DNA from: Alkalibacterium gilvum
GTDB lineage: Bacteria; Bacillota; Bacilli; Lactobacillales; Carnobacteriaceae_A
Assembly: GCF_900109085.1 (NCBI RefSeq)
Contig: NZ_FNYW01000021.1
Span: 1-34,801 of the forward strand
Direction of reading: 5' to 3'
DNA length: 34,801 bases
The notes under the pieces were generated by a model. It worked only from the letters and a program-made list of their open reading frames with translations. It had not been told where the DNA came from and did no database searches. Of this stretch, positions 22,838 to 32,793 are shown piece by piece (the first letter of the stretch is position 1; the number at the start of each line of letters is the position of its first letter). Made by a program: the position numbers and the translations under genes.

Positions 22838-25800
22838 ATGAAAAAAGGATTACAGATAGTCCTAGTAATGATACTGTTTATCCAACAGTTGATGATGCCG
22901 GTTTCTGTTATTGCAGAAGAATTTTCAGCAGATGAGGATATCAACTTCAAGACAGTTAGACTGGTCGATGAGAATGGGGAAGCCATGGATACTGTGGATA
23001 ATGCTTCACAAGTAACCCTGGAATTAGAATGGGAAACGACTCAAGCAGGAGAAAGCGAACGAACACTTTATTTCCCTGAAACATTGACCGCGCATCCAGG
23101 GACTCAAAACTTGAGAAATGATCTTGGAGATGAGGCAGGCGTATACATACTGACTGAAAAACAGTTGACGCTGAAGACTCAAAAATCTGAAACAACTCAA
23201 TCTGGAACGCTACGATTTTCAGCGAAATTAAATACCACAGAAGCTGAAAAACAGACACTCACCTTTTCTTCAAAAAGTGACACGTGGCGTTTAGATGTAA
23301 ACGTCACTCAAACTTCAGAAGAAGAAGCAGGTAAAGATGTTGAAGAAAGTACAGAACAAGCAGAACAAACAGATAAAGAAGCTTCAGAAAAAGGAACGTC
23401 AAATAATTCTGAATCTGATGAGATAACTTCTGAAGGCACAACAGAAATAGAGAAAACTGAAAAAAAGGCGACCGAAAATACTGAAAAAGATGCAGACATT
23501 CAATCAGACAAAGAAAAAGCGACGGATGAACCTGCTGATTCTAAAAAAGCTAATAATACTGAAAACTCAGATGCTGTAGAAGCTGATAAAAAAGAACCTG
23601 TTTCTACACTGGCCGAGGTTGGTGACCAACTGAAATTCAGCTCTGTATCGTTTACAGACGGCAATGGGACAGAATTCAGTGCAGATAATCCTTATCATTT
23701 AGATGCTTCACCCATTGGCAGACTTTCACTTGACTGGTTCCTGACGCAAGGCCATACGGTGACAGAAGGTGACACATACAGCTTCCAGCTTCCTGATACG
23801 TTTAAACCGGTATCTGGAACATCAGGTAATTTGGGCGAAGTTGGAACCTGGACAGTCAACGCTTCTGGTCAAGTGACCTTTTTATTCAATGAAGCCGTTG
23901 ATGGTGATGAAGTAAATGGGTCGTTCTGGTTTGAAGTGTCCCTTGATGAAGAGGCATTGAGCGACGAAATCGAGCAAGAGGTAAAGTTTGATGTCGATCC
24001 TGAAACGACAGTAAACTTCCCTGTCACACCAAAAGGCAGTGGATTGATCGATAAAAAAGGAACCATTAATAATGAAGGATTTAATTCGAGCGAAGCGTAT
24101 TGGACGGTAGATATCAATACGTCACTCAAAAAAATGGTTGACCCAAATATTTCGGATGTTATTCCAACAAACATGAGATATAAAGAAGGCAGTCTTGTCA
24201 TAACAACCTTGAAAATGACGCCACAAGGTGACCGAATCGAGAAAGAAACATTAGCTCCAGAACTTTATTCGGTTTCAACAAATAATGGTAAACTTGTCGT
24301 TGATTTAGACGGTTTGACTGAGGACCAATTAAACCAAGCTTACAGGCTTGACTATGCGACTGAAATCGTTGAACCAGACGCAGGCTTCGATGGCAGCCAG
24401 AGATTTCAAAATAAAGCTGTCCTATCGAGTAATGGCTCTACTTATGATGCACGGTCAACGGTATCGAGTGGTTATGGAAAGGCAATCGAAAAGCTTTCTC
24501 CAGAATATGATCGGAAAGAGCAGTCCTTTGACTGGACGATCAACTACAATTACAATGAAAAACGAATCGACCAAGGGAGTGCCCAGTTAAAAGATACATG
24601 GACGCCTAAAGGACAGATGGCTCTTGACGAGAATTCACTAAATGTTTATCCTGTAACGATCGATGAGAATGGAAATTCAACCGTTGCAACAAATCCAATC
24701 GATCCATCCCTTTATGACTTAACTGTCAATGCGGATGATTCTGGATTCGAGCTGCAATTTAATGAGGCAATTGATAGACAAGCCTATCAAGTCCGCTACA
24801 CGACGAATTTAGTTGGAGATAAAGGAAACAGTGTGATTGAAAGTGATGGTAGTGTCTCCAATAAAGTCAATACGGGAACCGAACACTCTGATGGCAGCAG
24901 TGGTAAGTGGGGCCAGCAGGGTATAATCAAAAAACATGTCAACACAGATGTTGGTAACAAGCAGATTGACTGGCAGATGAAAATCAATCAAAATAGTTAT
25001 CTGATGGAAAACCTCGTATTGACAGATGTCTTTAAAAACGACGGACTGACCTTAATGGAAGAGGACAGCAACTATTCTAATTACACACTTAAACTTCTAG
25101 AAGAAGATGGAACAGAATATACAGGTTATACGATAGACTATACGGCTCCAGAAACAAACAAACCGGGCCAATTTGTCATCACTTTTACAGAATCTATCGA
25201 ACGTCCGCTGACTCTAAATTATTCGACTCACTTTGAACGTAATACAGACGGTTCGGCCTCGTATAGAAATCAGGCAACGATCGACTGGACTGAAGGCGGT
25301 AAAGACTATACAAGTGATTCCGGTGAAATTTCGAGTGGAGACACAGGACTGACTTCTGTAAACGGTGTGAAAAACGGACAATATAATGCAGTGACGAAGA
25401 AAATTACGTGGTCCGTTTACGCAAACTACGCACGCCTACCGATAAAAGACGACTTTGAGATAAGTGATGTTTTGCCTGAACATCAAGAATGGCTAAGCGA
25501 TTCCTTTGATGTCTTTAGCTACGAAGTCAATGCTAAAGGAGACATCATCAATGAAGAAACCCTTGATGCATCACTTTATACACTGACATTTACTGAAGGG
25601 GAGAACTCAGCGTTTTCTCTGAAATTGTCCGATGCAATGATGGATAAGAAACAGGCAGTAGGTGTACGCTTTTCTACAGAATTCAGCGATGGCTGGGTTA
25701 GGGATGCACGGGTCAAAAATAAAGCAAAAGTTGTCAATAACAATGAAACGATCGATTTAGATGCAGGCGTGAAAATTCCTTTCGGTGGCGTGTTTGCTGA

Positions 25801-28800
25801 CAAGAATGGTGTACAAACAGGCGAATTCTCTGAACGTATTGATTGGGAAATCAGTTTGAACCCTAACCGATCGGTCATTTCGAATTTTAAGTTGACGGAT
25901 ACACCTGACTTGAATTCCCGTTTGCTGAAAGATACATTCGTTCTTTATGAAGCGAATGTCAATAAAAAAGGACAGCTTTCTAAAACAGATAACGTATTAA
26001 CTGAAGGCGAAGACTATAACCTAAACATTAAAACTGATCAGGAAAATGGGAAACAATCCTTCGAGCTTTCATTCCCTGAAGAGATCGATCAAGCTTACAT
26101 TTTAACGTATAGTTCTTACGTCGACCCTCTTGTTTCTAAAGGAGAAGCTATTAATAACGCCTTTACAGCTGAAGGGACGACCACTGAATATAAGGAGTTG
26201 ACAGAAGATGAAGTCAATGTCTTTAAATCCAATGCTGGTGGTGGCGATGGTACAAGTGTTAGAGGAAACCTTGAAATCAGAAAAGTCGATACGAATGGTA
26301 AAGATTTAGCTGGTGCAAAATTCCAGTTATTCACTAAGAACGGCGAACAGCTTCTTAGAAGTGGTGAGACGAACCAAGATGGCAATGTTCAATTTGGTGG
26401 CCTGAGACGAGGAACCTATTTGCTTAAAGAAGCGAAAGCTCCTGAGAGATATGTAGTCAGTCCCGAACTGGCAGAAGGAAAAGAAATCACACTTGATCAC
26501 GAAAAAGATCAAGGTGTCGTTGTCTTTGAAGCAGCTAATCGCCTTACACAAGTGAAGGTAACGAAAGTATCCGTTGACGGACCGATTCAATCCGATGTTG
26601 TTTTCTCAATATTGGACGAAAACAAAAACGTTTTAAGAGACTCAGTTACTGCTGAAAAGGGACAGCTTGTTATCGAAGACCTGGATCCGGGTAGTTATTT
26701 CTTGAAAGAAGAGCGTGCTCCAGAAGGATATATATTAAATACAGAGCTCGTTCCGTTTACCGTTAAAATAAATGATGACGGCACTCAAAAAATTCCGAAC
26801 ATGAAAATTGTGAACTATAAGGGAAGTGTCACATTTGAGAAAATAGACGTTGACGGTAAACCACTTTCTGGTGCAGTTTTTGAAATAAAAAATCAAGATA
26901 ATGAAACAATCAGAACACTTGAAACAAATAAGAACGGGAAAGTATCCGCGGCTGACTTAGCACCTGGTGAGTATACGGTGCATGAAACAAAAGCGGCTGA
27001 AGGCTATATTTTAGATACTACGGTTCAACGGTTTGTTGTTGAAGACGAACAAGCCGGCAAACCTGAAACGATTCAACTGGACACATGGGTCAACTATCAG
27101 GGAGCCGTAAGATTAATTAAAATGGATGAGCAGAAAAATCTTCTTGAAGGCGCAACGTTTGAATTACGTCAAGGAGAAACAGTGATCGCTGAAGAAACCA
27201 CAAATAAAAAGGGTCAACTGACCGTGACTGGTCTAGCACCAGGAAACTATACATTTAAGGAAGTGTCTTCACCTGACGGCTTTATTTTGAATTCAGATCC
27301 AATCACTTTCGAGGTCGCAGCAAAAGAAGCGGGCGAACCGGAACTGATTGTCTTGGATGAATTCATCAACTACAAAGGGAAAGCAGCGTTAAACAAGATA
27401 GACGCATCCGGAAATGCTTTGGAAGATGCAGGCTTTGAACTGAGAGATGCAGAAGGGCTTCTGATAGAAGGAAACCTTGTGTCAGACAAAAACGGTGAAA
27501 TAAATGTGGATGGTTTAGCTCCTGGCTCATACACTTTTGTGGAAACCAAAGCACCTGAAGGCTACATTTTAAATACTGAAGGAGATTTCTCGTTCACGAT
27601 CGATCCGGTACAAAGCGGAAAAGTCGAAGCTATCGATGCTGGTGAACTAATCAACTACAAGGGTACAGCTGAGTTGATAAAAACAGATGTGAATGAAGAA
27701 CCACTAGCTGGTGCAGAATTTGAACTGACGAATGCAGAGGGAGAAGTCGTTCAGGAAAAACTCGTTGCAGATGAAAATGGTAAAGTCACAATCAGCGAAT
27801 TAGGGTCTGGCGACTATACGTTAGTAGAAACGAAGGCACCCGAAGGCTACATGCTTAATACCCAAACCGTACCTTTCACTATTGTCGAACAGGCAAAAGG
27901 TGAACCAAAAGCATTGGAACTAGGCACATTTACTAACTATCAAGGAAGAGTTCAACTGGAAAAAGTAAATCAAGCAGGCGATCCTTTAGGTGAAGCGACG
28001 TTTGAGCTTACTGACGATACTGGAGAATTAGTTGAAACCTTAACAACTGATGCTGAAGGAACACTTACGAGCGGACCTCTTTCACCAGGCGATTATACTT
28101 TGGAAGAAATCAACGCACCAGAAGGTTACATTATCAACGAAGAAGTACTGACATTTACAGTTTCCGAAGAAAATGACGGTAAGCCTGAACAAATTGAATT
28201 AGGACAATTCACCAACTACCAAGGAAATGCTGAATTCATTAAAACTGATGCAGAAGGCAAACCTTTAGAAGACGCCCACTTTACACTTTACAATGGTGAA
28301 GAGGTTGTATCAGACAACCTTGTTTCGGATGAAAATGGTAGAGTAGTTTTAGAACAATTGTCACCAGGACAATATGTCTTGAAAGAGACAAAACCGTTAG
28401 ATGGTTATATCTTGAATACCGAAACAATCGCATTTGAAATAGATGAATCAAATAATGGTAAACCAGCGATGATTGGTTTAGGCGAATTTGTTAACTATAA
28501 AGGAACTGTCCGATTGCACAAAACAGATAAACAAGGGCAACCTTTAGAAGGAGCAGAATTTGAACTGTTGCAAGACGAAACAGTTCTCTCTGCACACACA
28601 ACAGATGAAAATGGTGAAATTACTGTTGATGGTTTGGCTCCAGGGAACTATCAATTTATGGAAACCAAAGCGCCAGAAGGTTTCAGTGTTAACACGACAC
28701 CGATCGACTTTGAAATCATTGGAGAAAACAAAGGTGAACCGACTGTTGTAACCTTAGCCGAGTTTGTAAACTACAAAGGACAGGCAGTCTTTGAAAAAAC

Positions 28801-29824
28801 AGACAGTCAAGGGAACCCATTAAGTGGTGCCATCTTTGAGTTGAGAGATTCTGAAGGTTATCTGATTGAAAAAAATCTTGAATCAAACGACGAAGGACTC
28901 GTTTACGCAGATGACTTGGCTCCTGGTTCTTATCGATTTGTAGAAGTCAAAGCCCCAGAAGGGTATCTTTTAAATACAGAAGAAACAGACGTCTTCACGA
29001 TCGACGCCTCCTTTGAAGGTGAAATGCCAGTCGTTGATGCGGGAACACTGATCAACTATAAAGGCTCTGCCGAATGGATAAAAACAGATGCGGAAGGTAA
29101 TGAATTGGAAAACGCCGTGTTCGAGTTAACTGACAGTGAAGGAGCAATTGTTGAAGATGAGTTGCGCTCTGACGCTAATGGAAAAGTCATTGTTGATGGC
29201 TTAGTACCTGGTGAGTATACACTTGCTGAAACCAAAGCACCGAATGGCTTCATTCTAAATACCGAAAGGGTTACTTTTGAAGTAGATGCTCAGGCTGAAG
29301 GCGAACCGGCGGTACAGACATTAAGTGATTGGGTAAACCATCAAGGCTCACTTGAAGTCTTGAAGACCGATACACTAAATACCTCACTTGAAGGTGCAGT
29401 ATTTAGTCTGATCGACGCGAACGATCAAGTCTTACACGAAAACCTTGTAACAGATTCAGAAGGACGCGTATTCGTTGAAGGACTTGCTCCTGGAGACTAT
29501 ACATTAGTTGAAACGCAAGCGCCAGATGGCTATGTATTAAATGACAATCCAGTAGCTTTGACCATAACTGATGAACACGCAGGCAAACCTGAGACGATTA
29601 CTGTTCAAGTTGAAAACGAGAAAGTGGTAGAAGAGGAACCGTCAGACGATCAAGATCCTGACGAAAAGCCTGAAGATGAAGATCCATCTAACGAAGACTC
29701 CGACTCAAATGACACTCTTCCACAAACGAGTGTTTCATCCTTTGCATTATTGACAAAGGTTATGGGAATAGCTTTACTCTCAGTTGGACTGTATGTAATC
29801 AGAAAACAGACAAAGAAGAATTGA
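22838..29824 (+). CDS. Giant cell-wall adhesin: collagen-binding-type domains, 12 Cna_B repeats, LPQTS anchor
   Basis: 2328 residues. Order: signal peptide 1-26 (cleavage after VIA); a beta domain about 30-165; a low-complexity E/K/T/S linker about 165-260; an SdrG/Cna-type Ig-like domain; five tandem collagen-binding-type domains (about 405-1140) recognisable by W-T/E-I-N openings and D-x-L/T-P blocks; twelve Cna_B repeats of 92-95 residues (about 1142-2262), each opening with K-x-D and having ETKAPEGY and a closing NYKG or NYQG, the lysine/Glu/Asn set for intramolecular isopeptide bonds; an acidic D/E/P/S wall-spanning stretch; LPQTS (2294-2298), a membrane helix and KKN tail. It should be linked to peptidoglycan by the sortase encoded next, which lies 50 bases downstream. 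AGGAGGAG precedes the ATG. Confidence 0.9.
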   Translation: MKKGLQIVLVMILFIQQLMMPVSVIAEEFSADEDINFKTVRLVDENGEAMDTVDNASQVTLELEWETTQAGESERTLYFPETLTAHPGTQNLRNDLGDEAGVYILTEKQLTLKTQKSETTQSGTLRFSAKLNTTEAEKQTLTFSSKSDTWRLDVNVTQTSEEEAGKDVEESTEQAEQTDKEASEKGTSNNSESDEITSEGTTEIEKTEKKATENTEKDADIQSDKEKATDEPADSKKANNTENSDAVEADKKEPVSTLAEVGDQLKFSSVSFTDGNGTEFSADNPYHLDASPIGRLSLDWFLTQGHTVTEGDTYSFQLPDTFKPVSGTSGNLGEVGTWTVNASGQVTFLFNEAVDGDEVNGSFWFEVSLDEEALSDEIEQEVKFDVDPETTVNFPVTPKGSGLIDKKGTINNEGFNSSEAYWTVDINTSLKKMVDPNISDVIPTNMRYKEGSLVITTLKMTPQGDRIEKETLAPELYSVSTNNGKLVVDLDGLTEDQLNQAYRLDYATEIVEPDAGFDGSQRFQNKAVLSSNGSTYDARSTVSSGYGKAIEKLSPEYDRKEQSFDWTINYNYNEKRIDQGSAQLKDTWTPKGQMALDENSLNVYPVTIDENGNSTVATNPIDPSLYDLTVNADDSGFELQFNEAIDRQAYQVRYTTNLVGDKGNSVIESDGSVSNKVNTGTEHSDGSSGKWGQQGIIKKHVNTDVGNKQIDWQMKINQNSYLMENLVLTDVFKNDGLTLMEEDSNYSNYTLKLLEEDGTEYTGYTIDYTAPETNKPGQFVITFTESIERPLTLNYSTHFERNTDGSASYRNQATIDWTEGGKDYTSDSGEISSGDTGLTSVNGVKNGQYNAVTKKITWSVYANYARLPIKDDFEISDVLPEHQEWLSDSFDVFSYEVNAKGDIINEETLDASLYTLTFTEGENSAFSLKLSDAMMDKKQAVGVRFSTEFSDGWVRDARVKNKAKVVNNNETIDLDAGVKIPFGGVFADKNGVQTGEFSERIDWEISLNPNRSVISNFKLTDTPDLNSRLLKDTFVLYEANVNKKGQLSKTDNVLTEGEDYNLNIKTDQENGKQSFELSFPEEIDQAYILTYSSYVDPLVSKGEAINNAFTAEGTTTEYKELTEDEVNVFKSNAGGGDGTSVRGNLEIRKVDTNGKDLAGAKFQLFTKNGEQLLRSGETNQDGNVQFGGLRRGTYLLKEAKAPERYVVSPELAEGKEITLDHEKDQGVVVFEAANRLTQVKVTKVSVDGPIQSDVVFSILDENKNVLRDSVTAEKGQLVIEDLDPGSYFLKEERAPEGYILNTELVPFTVKINDDGTQKIPNMKIVNYKGSVTFEKIDVDGKPLSGAVFEIKNQDNETIRTLETNKNGKVSAADLAPGEYTVHETKAAEGYILDTTVQRFVVEDEQAGKPETIQLDTWVNYQGAVRLIKMDEQKNLLEGATFELRQGETVIAEETTNKKGQLTVTGLAPGNYTFKEVSSPDGFILNSDPITFEVAAKEAGEPELIVLDEFINYKGKAALNKIDASGNALEDAGFELRDAEGLLIEGNLVSDKNGEINVDGLAPGSYTFVETKAPEGYILNTEGDFSFTIDPVQSGKVEAIDAGELINYKGTAELIKTDVNEEPLAGAEFELTNAEGEVVQEKLVADENGKVTISELGSGDYTLVETKAPEGYMLNTQTVPFTIVEQAKGEPKALELGTFTNYQGRVQLEKVNQAGDPLGEATFELTDDTGELVETLTTDAEGTLTSGPLSPGDYTLEEINAPEGYIINEEVLTFTVSEENDGKPEQIELGQFTNYQGNAEFIKTDAEGKPLEDAHFTLYNGEEVVSDNLVSDENGRVVLEQLSPGQYVLKETKPLDGYILNTETIAFEIDESNNGKPAMIGLGEFVNYKGTVRLHKTDKQGQPLEGAEFELLQDETVLSAHTTDENGEITVDGLAPGNYQFMETKAPEGFSVNTTPIDFEIIGENKGEPTVVTLAEFVNYKGQAVFEKTDSQGNPLSGAIFELRDSEGYLIEKNLESNDEGLVYADDLAPGSYRFVEVKAPEGYLLNTEETDVFTIDASFEGEMPVVDAGTLINYKGSAEWIKTDAEGNELENAVFELTDSEGAIVEDELRSDANGKVIVDGLVPGEYTLAETKAPNGFILNTERVTFEVDAQAEGEPAVQTLSDWVNHQGSLEVLKTDTLNTSLEGAVFSLIDANDQVLHENLVTDSEGRVFVEGLAPGDYTLVETQAPDGYVLNDNPVALTITDEHAGKPETITVQVENEKVVEEEPSDDQDPDEKPEDEDPSNEDSDSNDTLPQTSVSSFALLTKVMGIALLSVGLYVIRKQTKKN

Positions 29825-29874
29825 ATGAAGCAGTAGATTTAGACCTATAAAGTATTTAAAAAGGATGATCAGCA

Positions 29875-30483
29875 ATGAAGAAGAGGACCCTACTTTTTGG
29901 CGTCATCGGAGTTGTTTTGGGTGCGCTATTGATATTTTTCGAACCTTTAACCGATTGGCGCATAAATAACCTGTCCCATGCAGTCGTCGAAAATGCCGAA
30001 ACATCTGAATCAAAACCAGTTGATACAGACACGCATTATGATTTTGATGAAGTGAAAGAATTGTCCTTTAGCTCATTGCTGGCCTTTCCAAATGCTGAAG
30101 ATGTAGTGGGGATAGGAACACTCATAATGCCAGAAGTCGATATGACTATACCAATACTGAAAGGACTGTCCGAAAAAAATTTGATGGCAGGAGCAGGAAC
30201 TATGAAAAAAGAACAGATTCCTGGTGAAGGTAATTATGCTATTGCCGGACACAATTGGCGCGACCGTGCAACACTTTTCTCTCCTCTTCACAAGGCTAAA
30301 GAAGGTATGAGTATTTTTTTAAAGATTGGTGATGAAAAGTTTGAATATCGTGTTTCCAACATTGAAACAGTAGAACCCACACGTATTGACATCATAGAAG
30401 ACCAAGACGAACCGTTGCTCACTCTTGTCACATGCAATCATGACGGAACCGAACGACTCATCGTTCAGGCAACATTAGTTTAG
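29875..30483 (+). CDS. Sortase (class A-like)
   Basis: 202 residues. An N-terminal membrane helix (about 5-22) places the enzyme outside. The catalytic set is visible: H126 in YAIAGHNW, C187 in LTLVTCNHDG and R194 in TERLIVQA. There is no second C-terminal membrane helix, unlike pilus-type class C sortases, so class A is the better fit. It probably cleaves the LPQTS signal of the adhesin upstream and attaches it to the cell wall; the pairing is inferred from adjacency. AAAGGAT precedes the ATG by nine bases, and it is likely co-transcribed with the adhesin. Confidence 0.85.
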   Translation: MKKRTLLFGVIGVVLGALLIFFEPLTDWRINNLSHAVVENAETSESKPVDTDTHYDFDEVKELSFSSLLAFPNAEDVVGIGTLIMPEVDMTIPILKGLSEKNLMAGAGTMKKEQIPGEGNYAIAGHNWRDRATLFSPLHKAKEGMSIFLKIGDEKFEYRVSNIETVEPTRIDIIEDQDEPLLTLVTCNHDGTERLIVQATLV

Positions 30484-30486
30484 TGA

Positions 30487-30523
30487 AAAGACTCCCACAC
30501 AAATGAGGTGTGGGAGTCTTTTT
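30487..30523 (+). terminator. Terminator of the adhesin-sortase operon
   Basis: AAAGACTCCCACAC (30487-30500) pairs perfectly with GTGTGGGAGTCTTT (30508-30521), loop AAATGAG, followed by further T residues. Confidence 0.9.
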
Positions 30524-30539
30524 GTCTGGAAAAATTTTA

Positions 30540-30729
30540 TATAAGGTGTTCAAATCTGGGTTTCTTAAGAAGCGAAGCCTAAAATTCTGCTCACTGCTTA
30601 AGAAACCTTATTTACTTAAGGAGTAGATGACCGAAAATGGTTGAACTTTTTAAGAAACAAGCTTTTCTTAAGAAGTAGACGATAATTAAGCTATAACTTG
30701 TACATATAAAGGATAAAACCAATTCAATA
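30540..30729. repeat. Array D: three-unit 51-nt-phased palindromes
   Basis: A lone right arm (CTTAAGAAGCGA, ending 30575), full boxes at 30591 (ACTGCTTAAG ... CTTAAGGAGTAG) and 30643 (GAACTTTTTAAG ... CTTAAGAAGTAG), and a degenerate left arm from 30694. Steps are 51, 52 and 51 nt. It lies between convergent sortase and bactofilin-like genes and fills most of that gap. Confidence 0.85.
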
Positions 30730-30793
30730 CTGAAGATTTTTTCAGCACAGCTGTAAAAATCCACAACGTTAGAATATTATTTTACCTTCCTAC

Positions 30794-31984
30794 CTAATAA
30801 TATTCAGCATGTTTTGGCTCAACGGGTTTACGACTGAACGTAACTAAGGCGCCAAGACCTGTAATAGCTACGATTAACGCGATGATCCATCCAACATAAG
30901 GGATCAGCATCAAGAGTTCTAGAATAAAAAGACCTAATGTTACGTGCAGGAATTCCTTGCCTAAGCTTTCTCTTTCGTAGGCTTTGGTTATTTGAGAACC
31001 AATGAATAATGCAACGATTATTTTTGCGATATAGAGTGCGATCCAGTATAGGGCGGAGAGTATGATTCCCATTGGTATACCGATAATAGTGACCATAAGC
31101 AGTACTGTCACTAAAGGTGTGGCAATTAAAGCCAACAAGCCGAATCCCATTGTCTTAAGCGGGATTGTAGCAATGGATTTGGTACTATTCATCCAAAATT
31201 GTGGGCGTAAAAGTCGGATGAACAACCACACTATTAGAGCGGAAATCAGACTAAATAAAGCAAAGAGTATTCTGAACATCCATCTTTCTGTTTGGCTAAA
31301 TGAAAACATTGTACTGTCAGTAGGTTCTGTCTTTGTATAGTAAGTCTGACCGGCGATTCTCGCATTTTGTGAAATGTCTGCTTCGTTAGGGCTGTTGTAG
31401 GTAAAGTTTCCTTCTATAGAAGCTGAATCATTTAAAGTAACTTCTTCACCATATATAGTAGCGTCTCCTCCGACACTGCTGTTCAAAATAACAGATTCAC
31501 CGGCTCCAAAAAGATGGCGGGGGACTGATCCACTTTGAATCACATCCATACCGGCAATGAACAAGTCTCGACCGATTACTGAATTTTGCTCGACCCTGAC
31601 TGTTTTACCAGTCATAAATACATCACTGTTATTTGTCCCGTCCATGCGGATGGTTTCGCCCACGCCATAGATATTTCCATTGACTTCACCCCTTATTTGA
31701 ACCGATTCACCCACAATGAAAAGTGAACCATTAATGTCTCCATTGACTTGGACTTGTTCGCCGAAAACAAACGTTGTCCCATCGACATTGCCGTCAATTT
31801 GAATGGCTTCTCCATAGAAGAAACCTGGCCCGTCAATCGTTTGTCCTTGTTCCAGGGTGTCGCTTGTCTGATTGTTATTCGCAAGGGTTGTAGCTGAGAC
31901 CGTTCCGGCTAACGAAATAAAAGAGATAATGAAAAATATGATGACTGAGAGATGATTAGATTTACTTTTGTTCTTTGTAATCAT
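30794..31984 (-). CDS. Bactofilin-like beta-helix protein with C-terminal membrane domain
   Basis: 396 residues from the ATG at 31984, which has AGGAGG eight bases upstream; an in-frame ATG at 32068 has no such site. After a signal-like hydrophobic segment (about 10-33), residues about 45-210 consist of short repeats of the type G-x-x-I-x-G-x-V-x-G-x (for example AIQIDGNVDG, QVQVNGDING, SVQIRGEVNG), the right-handed beta-helix pattern of bactofilin/polymer-forming proteins. Residues about 235-380 contain four to five membrane helices. The helix would lie outside the cell, unlike cytosolic bactofilins. Likely an envelope scaffold; function not established. Confidence 0.75.
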   Translation of the reverse strand: MITKNKSKSNHLSVIIFFIISFISLAGTVSATTLANNNQTSDTLEQGQTIDGPGFFYGEAIQIDGNVDGTTFVFGEQVQVNGDINGSLFIVGESVQIRGEVNGNIYGVGETIRMDGTNNSDVFMTGKTVRVEQNSVIGRDLFIAGMDVIQSGSVPRHLFGAGESVILNSSVGGDATIYGEEVTLNDSASIEGNFTYNSPNEADISQNARIAGQTYYTKTEPTDSTMFSFSQTERWMFRILFALFSLISALIVWLFIRLLRPQFWMNSTKSIATIPLKTMGFGLLALIATPLVTVLLMVTIIGIPMGIILSALYWIALYIAKIIVALFIGSQITKAYERESLGKEFLHVTLGLFILELLMLIPYVGWIIALIVAITGLGALVTFSRKPVEPKHAEYY

Positions 31985-32403
31985 TGTCAAAACCTCCTGG
32001 ATTGACCTGGTTTTTCGACCAATTAAATTAAAGTTATTCCACTTCTTAATACCTGAATATCTTATCAATAGCTTACCACTGATAAGGTACGAATCGTTAG
32101 CAAAACAATTCTATCAATTTCAAATGAAAGATATCTGAAGTTACTGTCATTTAGTAAATTTCATCATGTTTTTTGATATTATATAATTGGTATGACATTT
32201 ACTTAAAAAGCTTAGTGGTTATTACATACAAAGCAATAAGGATACTATTGTAAAGGAAGGAATATGTTGTTTTATGTTTATACCGGTAAGTTGAAGTGGA
32301 AAACTCTTAAAAAATATTTTGATAAGTTGTTATAGTGAATAGTTATGGTAATATATAAATGACTTCAGCACAGAACCTTAATAACTTGAAGGAGGAGATT
32401 ATT
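31985..32403. promoter_or_regulatory. Upstream region of ridA with a possible promoter
   Basis: AT-rich divergent gap. The only promoter-like pair for ridA is TTGTTA (32327-32332), 16-bp spacer, TAATAT (32349-32354). AAGGAGGAG at 32389-32397 serves the TTG start. I see no gene or strong hairpin otherwise. Confidence 0.3.
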
Positions 32404-32793
32404 TTGACAAGAAAAATTTATACAGGTAAAAAAACCACATCATCCGGTCCTTATTCACATGCAGTGGATGCGTCGGATTATTTATTTTTCTCAGGACAGA
32501 CTGCGCACAATGCAGTGGGGTATTCTGGAGAGACGTACGATATCGCGACCCAGACTGAAATGTGTTTTGCTCATTTAAAAGATGTGATGGATGAAGCCGG
32601 CAATACTTTAGAGGACGTCGTAAAAGTAAATGTTTATCTCACTGGGATGAAGCACTTTGACGAAATGAACGCTGTTTATACAAAAATGTTTAATGAGCCT
32701 TTCCCGGCAAGAACGTGTGTCGCTGTTTTGGAATTGCCGCTTGGAGCGGATGTTGAGATCGAATGCATCGCCAAACGGTCATTGAACAAGTAG
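32404..32793 (+). CDS. ridA: RidA family enamine/imine deaminase
   Basis: 129 residues, the standard length for the YjgF/YER057c/UK114 family. It begins TRKIYTGKKTTSSGPYSHA, has FFSGQTAH, VVKVNVYLTGMKHF and ends with FPARTCVAVLELPLGADVEIECIAKR; the R in PARTCVAV is the conserved substrate-carboxylate-binding arginine. RidA hydrolyses reactive 2-aminoacrylate-type enamines released by PLP enzymes. The start is a TTG at 32404, placed after AAGGAGGAG; a reading from 32359 would add a segment with the SD inside it. Single-gene unit. Confidence 0.85.
   Translation: MTRKIYTGKKTTSSGPYSHAVDASDYLFFSGQTAHNAVGYSGETYDIATQTEMCFAHLKDVMDEAGNTLEDVVKVNVYLTGMKHFDEMNAVYTKMFNEPFPARTCVAVLELPLGADVEIECIAKRSLNK

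Noticed and set aside
22838-29824. Pilus backbone operon
   Set aside because: The sortase lacks the C-terminal membrane helix usual in pilus-specific class C enzymes, and there is only one LPXTG-like gene.
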